Position numbers and translations under genes: made by a program. A stretch of 64,000 nucleotides of DNA. It comes from Globodera rostochiensis. Lineage: Eukaryota > Nematoda > Chromadorea > Rhabditida > Heteroderidae. Shown in pieces: positions 58,901-64,000 of the stretch (position 1 is its first letter; every line of letters starts with the position of its first letter). The stretch lies in assembly GCA_018350325.1 (NCBI GenBank), contig JAEVLN010000006.1, forward strand, positions 2,184,693-2,248,692, written 5' to 3'. The notes beneath the pieces were generated by a model. The model worked only from the letters and a program-made list of their open reading frames with translations, was not told where the DNA came from and made no database searches.

Positions 58901-61900
58901 ATAGCATTCATTTCAAAAAATTTTCAAATTAGGGCGACTTTTTAGTCAATATAAATCCATATTTTGGCTTTTTTGAGAATAAATCCATATTTCGCCATTT
59001 TTCCCATAATAAATCCATATTTTGGCTTTTTTGGACAAAAATTCAACAAAAATTCGGAGTTTTTGTAAAAATTCCTTAAGAAAAATGCAATAAAAACGAA
59101 AATGTAGCCTTAAAAATCAAAAATTTTTCAAACCAAAAATGCACCCATATGCATCATCAAAGATTGAAATTTTTTTCTTTAAAATTTTTTATATGTGAAA
59201 AATATTATATATTTACAACTGTAAGAAGAAATTAAATCCGGACCAAACTAATAATCAAATCAATTTTTCAAACAGACAATTTGGCGCGCTTCCTTTGGCA
59301 TACTGCCATTGTTCACATGCTGCTGTTGTTGTTGCTTTGCGTGCTGTTCATCCCATTTCATGTTCCCGCCTCTGTTGTGCCCTTCCAGACCAGTTTGGTG
59401 GTCATTTTGTCCGCTGCACTGATCCATGTTCAGCACCAGCCCGGCATGGCATGGCCATCGTCCCCGTTGCTCTCCAATTTCCTTGCAGTACAGCTTGGCG
59501 ACCTCTCCTACGTCTGGTTAGTGCAATTTTTTGATTTGTAAATATTCACTGATTTATGTATTATAATTTTCGCTAATTTTAAATCTAAAAAAGATTTTAA
59601 ACGCTAAATTTTTAATATTTTAATTTTCCTGAAAAATCCAATTTTCAGGTACTTGGTGAGCTCAAATTCAAATTTTGCCGATGCCATGCATCATCAACAA
59701 ATTTCAAACTCTGAAGGTACACTGGCCTACCATTGTGTTCATCAAATATTTCTTCACCGTTGATCAATTTTCCCTCAAAAGTTTGGCGAAATGTCCAATT
59801 TTTGAATTTGAATTTGAATTTTTCGCATTTTTTTCGATGGCCTCTTCACGCTTCTGCTCACTTTGATGTTGGCACTGCTTCTGGACCGCATTTTGGACGC
59901 ACACATTCGTCGATTGCCCAATTTCTGTTCGGTTCTGTTGCTGATCGGACTCCTCTACACATTCTGCTTTTTCCTCGTCCTGCCCACTTATTATTCGGGA
60001 CAAATTGAGGTAAAAATTCAAACATTTTTCAAAAAATCAATTTTGGCCTCAAAATCGTTCTCAAAAAGCATGAATTCGGGTCCGGGATTCAGAATTGGGC
60101 AAAATGAATGTCAAATTCGTATTCTATGGCCCAGAAAACCCCTAAAAAGACTATTTTGATTTTTTGAAAAAAAGTTCGAATCCGGGTCCGGGATTCGAAA
60201 TTGGTCGGAATAAAGGTCAGATTCGGATTCTACGCCGTTGTATATCCCTAACTTTTTTTTCGACATTTCGTGGCTTCGACGTTTTGTGGCTTCGAAATTA
60301 TGTTGGCGCGCCTCATATTAACATTCAAAATTAAAATTAAAATGCCAAAGATTTAATCATTTAAAAAACAATTAAACCAAAATAAAAATGAACTACTTTA
60401 ACCGACATACCTACCTAATATTTTAAAATCATGTATAAATATAAAAAGGTAACCATTAATCTAAAAGTATGCCAATTAAACAGTAACAAAAACATAATCA
60501 TTTTTATTAAAAACCCCTTAGGCGTTTAAATTCAAAAAATCTTAGCCAATTTTTGCAATTATATTATTTTTCCGAATTAATGTTTTAAATTTGCCGAAGG
60601 CGTTGAAATAAATTTTTGGCGTTAAAATTCAAAAAATTAAGTACTTAGCCGACGACATTTTTGCATTATGTTTTTTCCGAATTAAATGTTTTAATTAATT
60701 GCCTAAGGCATTAAAATATATTTTGAAAATTTTTTTTAATTGCTTGCTTTTTCAGAGAATTGCTACCGAAAAAGACAACGATGGATCGTTGGGGCAACGA
60801 GCTGTAACGCTGGACACCAATTTCACCAAGATGATCATCAACGAATTGCAGGTGCGCGAGCAGAATGCCACAAATTGTTGGCATAATGCCAATTTTGAAA
60901 AATGCTTACACAGAACACAGAGAGTCGCAAACGGCTGGTCAGCACACTGTCACTGTACGAGAAGATCAAGATGAACGAGCTGTTGCAAGGGGCCACATTT
61001 GAGGTAAAGAATCCGCAAAAAATTCCCCAATATTCAACTTAATCAAGAAGTGATCAAATGATTTGATCAATTTGACCCATTCTATATTTTGCAAGCAAAA
61101 ATAAAAATTGAAAATTATTCACTTAATTATTTAAAATTTAAATATAAATTAGAATTTTTCCATTTTTCTGTCAAAAATTCTTGTGATTTATAATTAACCG
61201 ATTAATTTAAATTCCTCTTAAGAAAATCAGAATTTTAAATTTATTAATCCTTTTTAATTTATAAAAAAAAGACAATTTCCACTTTTCAAGATTTTATCCC
61301 AATTTATATTTGAAGTAAAGCGGGCGCGGGCTGGAACTCAGACTGAAATGCCCGGGTTTGGGACAGGAATTCATTTTCTCTTAATGATCCCGGGGTGTTT
61401 TTTTCAAAATTTACAAATAATTGTTTTATAGTCAATTAGTCCCGGTTTTTTTAGCCGGATTTGAGTCATTTTCTCAAACTTCCGGCTTACTAATCCCGAT
61501 CAGGGCTCTTTATTTGCCCTATTTTTATGGCAAATGCCATAATTTTGGAAATTTGCCATATTTCCACACCTGCCATAATTTTGCCATATTTTAGAACTTT
61601 GTGAAAAATACTCATTTTTAAGGGAAACATGAGAATGCCCGAAAATAGTGCTCCTTGATTCGTACAATTTTTTTTTTCAAAATTCTTTAAGAAAGTTGCC
61701 ATAAAATGCCATATTTTTGGCCCCTCGGTGCCATAAAAATGTAATATTTGGAGCCGTTTGCCATATTTTGTTGGGGATGTTGAGAGCCCTGATCCCGATC
61801 CCGAGTTTAAAATTCCGAGTTTTCCATAAAAATCCGGATCCCGACTCAACTCTCTAATTTGAGGATCGCTATAAAATGTTGCCGGGCGAAGAACGGACAG

Positions 61901-63603
61901 AACAATGGACACAACATTTGAGGGCATTGCTGGTGAATGAACGGAATAAAACGCCACAAAATCTGTTAAAGTTTGTCATCGAACGACAAATTAAGGTGTT
62001 TTGGAGTTTAATTATGTTTTTAGCAATTAATTTAACTTTGAAACTTTTTATTTAAAAATATGAAATACTTATTTTCATGAATTTGAAAATTAAGAATTTA
62101 TGTTGGGGAAAGGAGGTAACATTTCAATAAATGTTGATGAAAAGAATTTTTTTATATTCGACACACAACGCCAATGTTGTTTTTTCTAAGGAAGTTTGAT
62201 TGGCGTTCTGTTTAAAACGTGTACAAATAAATTCATGGCTATCGGTCCCGGAGCCTTCCATTTGGGCACAAGGATTCGGATTCTACGCCACCTGAATACC
62301 CATAGAAACACTTTTTTATCGACTTTGAAAAAAGAAAATTATTTTTTCAAAACAGGGAGCCCGCAAACCAATTTCGTAATGTATTATTTAAAAAAAAATC
62401 CGGAATTAGTGCCCAAATGACCCGGTGCCCTAAAGATTCGGTGCCCAAATGACTCGTGCCCAAATGACTTGTGCCCAAATGACATGGCGCCATCGGTCCG
62501 AATCCCACTCTGAGTGCCGATTCAGTCCCGTACTGAAGCTAAGATTAAGCCTAGCTTGGCCTAAGCCACCCTGGATTGGGGTTTGTTAGGCTTAAGCCTA
62601 AGCCTAAGCTTAAGCTTAGACCTAGCCTAAGACGTGCAGAGGATTCGAGACACTTTTGGGTTAGGCTTAGGCTTAGCCTAAGACGTCAGGAGATTCGGGA
62701 AGTTTTGGCTTGAGTGGGCGTTCGGACCGGAAGCGAAATTCATCACAAAACTTTTGCAAACTTTTAGGGTACTGGGAATGGCACCGTTCTTCTCGTTGGC
62801 AACAGTCATGCTGATGTCATTTCGCGTGAATTGGAAGAGGAAATGAACGGCCAGTACAATAAACTGCAAATGTTCACAATGCCGGGTACATAAATATTTA
62901 AATAATGCCAAAAATGCAATTTTTTATTTTGATTTTTTTGGAACTCCGAGTGCCTAAGAAAGGGTTCTTCTTATTTTGATATTTGGGACCCGAACTTTGG
63001 GGTCATTGTGTTCAAAATTTTCCAGAAATATTTGTACAAATACTAAATTTAAAAAATTGGTTATTGATTCGTTCTTTATGCAAGACGCTGTCTAAATCTT
63101 TTTGAGAATTTTAAACTCGATTTTTAGAACAATTTTTTGAAATTTTTTACAAAAAATGAAAGCCCCTAAAGAATGGATTCATTTAAAAAAGGTCATTTTT
63201 GAAAATTTTTACATTGAAAGCCTAAGCCTAAAGAATGTATTCATTTAAAAGGTCATTTGAAAATTTTTACAAAAATGAAAGTCCCTAAAGAATGGATTCA
63301 TTTTAAAAAAAGTCAATAAATCAATGTCGAAGCTAAAACATTATTTAGGTTTAGTTTTTTAAGAAAATGCCAAAAAGTGCCTAAATAATCTAAAACCCTA
63401 CCCATATGACATGTGGAACAAACCAACAACAACAAAAAACAGTTAAATGCTCTTGGTTCATCAACAGGTTGCATGCCGATTAGCATGCCGGAACATTTTA
63501 TCACTTTTGACCCGGGCCACATTATTCCATGCCCGTTCTACACTCGGACTGTGAAAAAAATTGTTGAGCAGGCCAAGCCGGATGTGCTCTTCTTGGTGTT
63601 CCG
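55905..63603 (+). CDS. Acyltransferase-3 / SGNH (oac-like) membrane protein, partial
   Basis: Exons, all in phase: 55905-56011, 56950-57117, 57169-57289, 57882-58233, 58614-58790, 59276-59516, 59649-59655, 59717-59780, 59837-60009, 60756-60851, 60914-61003, 61864-61995, 62768-62885, 63468-63603; 660 residues so far, continuing past the window. The N-terminus ADIQGLRTVAIFGVIIYHIW plus SGFLGVDIFFVISGHLMAG is the OafA/acyltransferase-3 signature with the catalytic-type His; FYTRRIKRIVPIY and HCWSMGVEMHFYLLVPLV follow, then hydrophobic segments and LGDLSYVWYLVHWP. The C-terminal part has VLLVGNSHADV, the SGNH nucleophile block. Likely role: transfer of acyl groups to an extracellular or lumenal substrate (family inference). 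The acceptor before 59837 reads CG instead of AG. The start lies shortly after an acceptor at 55890. Confidence 0.88.
56188..56515. repeat. 22-bp minisatellite, about 15 units
   Basis: GGGACTAAAAACCCCCAAAA plus TA in near-perfect tandem, in intron 1 of the acyltransferase gene. The word is the same as the end of the element family at 52297-52853 (TTTTTAGTCCCTAAAAATCC), so the array probably arose by expansion inside one such element. Confidence 0.92.
57290..57881. other. Intron 3 of acyltransferase gene
   Basis: AT-rich, with a short tandem duplication around GGAGGTAAAAATAAAAAATT (57285 and 57475). That duplication copies the exon-3 donor, so a decoy donor lies about 190 bp inside the intron. 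The 3' part is GC-richer, without a supported exon. Confidence 0.5.
58835..59248. mobile_element. AT-rich element in acyltransferase intron 5
   Basis: Starts AGGGTCCGGATTTTCATG and ends AAATCCGGACCAAAC; flanks TAATAATT (58827-58834) and TAATAATC (59249-59256) match at seven of eight bases. The inside has AAATCCATATTTTGGC and CTTAAGAAAAATGCAATAAA words shared with 51830-52560. Confidence 0.75.
60030..60300. repeat. TTCGGGTCCGGGATTC dispersed repeat
   Basis: Second copy of the 51340-51600 repeat, here in intron 9 of the acyltransferase gene: AGCATGAATTCGGGTCCGGG, GTCAGATTCGGATTCTACG and CGTGGCTTCGA words. Copies are in opposite order relative to their flanking words. Confidence 0.6.
61320..61860. 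mobile_element. Composite element in acyltransferase intron 11
   Basis: CCCGGGTTTGGGAC and GATCCCGGGG words at the left, CCCGATCCCGAGT ... CGGATCCCGACTCAACTCTCTA at the right, enclosing repeats of TGCCATATTTT/AAAATATGGCA with CCTGAT ends (61500-61790). It looks like one element inserted in another. It ends only a few bases before the exon at 61864. Confidence 0.55.
62400..62700. repeat. GTGCCCAAATGAC and GCCTAAGC repeats
   Basis: Four units of GTGCCCAAATGACTC-type words (62410-62490), then palindromic GGCTTAAGCCTAAGCCTAAG and TTAGGCTTAGGCTTAGCC (62580-62690). TTAGGC is the nematode telomere word, but here it is mixed with its complement in hairpin form rather than in a head-to-tail array. 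Confidence 0.6.
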
Positions 63604-64000
63604 GTCAGTGCCACATTAATTTTAGCCTAAATTTGGCATTATGAGAGGAGGATGGTCCCCCCTCCCCCATCTCATCACTTCCCAACTTATCACCAATCAA
63701 GATCGGGCACTAACTTGCTTCAACCTTAACCAATTCACAAACAATTAGAGCCAATCAAAAGATCTCGAAGAGTTGAAGCTAACATTAAGTTAAAGCTTTG
63801 AGATTGGACAAATTTCAAAAAAGTTATGGCCTTAACACTTGAGAAAGTTTAAAAATTTCGATTTTTATAGGTTTTGTGGCCAAAGTTAGTGCCCGATCTT
63901 GATTGGTGATGAGTTGGCTTGGTGATGAGATGGGTTGACCCCGAGTAGGATTTCTAAATTAAAATTTTTAAAGATTTAATTTTAAATAGTTTTTTCGCGG
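63604..64000. other. Intron at window end
   Basis: Donor GTCAGTG at 63604; no acceptor or further exon is identified before the window ends, so the C-terminal DxxH part of the SGNH domain lies outside. The foldback at 63660-63945 occupies most of it. Confidence 0.7.
63660..63945. repeat. Foldback in last visible intron
   Basis: The left arm CCATCTCATCACTTCCCAAC, TTATCACCAATCAAGATCGG and GCACTAAC is answered by GTTAGTGCCCGATCTTGATT, GGTGATGAGTTGG and GGTGATGAGATGG; arms about 55 nt, spacer about 160 nt. It lies within the intron after 63603. Confidence 0.75.

Overview
Eukaryotic, AT-rich nuclear DNA with short phase-consistent GT-AG introns. It fits a cyst nematode (Heteroderidae, Globodera/Heterodera type). 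The reasons are a nematode srsx-type chemoreceptor array, an nrf/oac-type acyltransferase, possible spliced-leader acceptors just upstream of start codons, and two copies of an F-box-like family that I recognise (from family knowledge, not a search) as expanded in cyst nematodes. Gene models were built by hand from splice signals, reading phase and similarity between copies; no search was run.

Layout. 1-14357 and 25235-37824 are the two arms of a very large, diverged inverted array. The repeated unit is: a srsx receptor, then a secreted protein of about 800 residues in nine exons (two copies, both open throughout: 4004-9745 plus strand, 30357-36786 minus strand), then a terminal exon coding for two 85-residue helical repeats (229-761, 10228-10757, 28798-29327). 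Of four receptor copies only 12420-14045 is intact; the others are truncated or frameshifted. The left arm also contains a direct duplication of about 10 kb (position 1 matches about 9998).

14358-25234 separates the arms. It holds CT-rich and G-run low-complexity DNA, a complete 12-exon SLC17-type anion transporter of 562 residues (16525-24011), and a 32-bp minisatellite that touches the inner end of the right arm.

37825-50702 holds a small four-membrane-segment protein (39763-40880) whose last exon is interrupted by a transposed hairpin element, a decayed F-box gene (41340-42884, plus) and an intact F-box gene in inverted orientation (47677-50702, minus). Intron 1 of the intact gene carries an inverted-repeat element with a FLYWCH zinc-finger gene remnant. 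50703-55904 is repeat-rich. 55905 to about 63603 is an acyltransferase-3 plus SGNH (oac-like) gene that runs off the right edge and includes a 7-nt microexon.

The strongest unusual signal is a set of short elements, each built from a different self-complementary word (CTCGAG, GGAACCGGTTCC, GGGATCCC, CCGGGGATCCCCGG), with short terminal inverted repeats (TAGAG/CAGTG/TAGGG). Four of them have exact 8-bp target duplications, as expected of non-autonomous hAT-like transposons. They fill the introns and in one case split a coding exon in frame.
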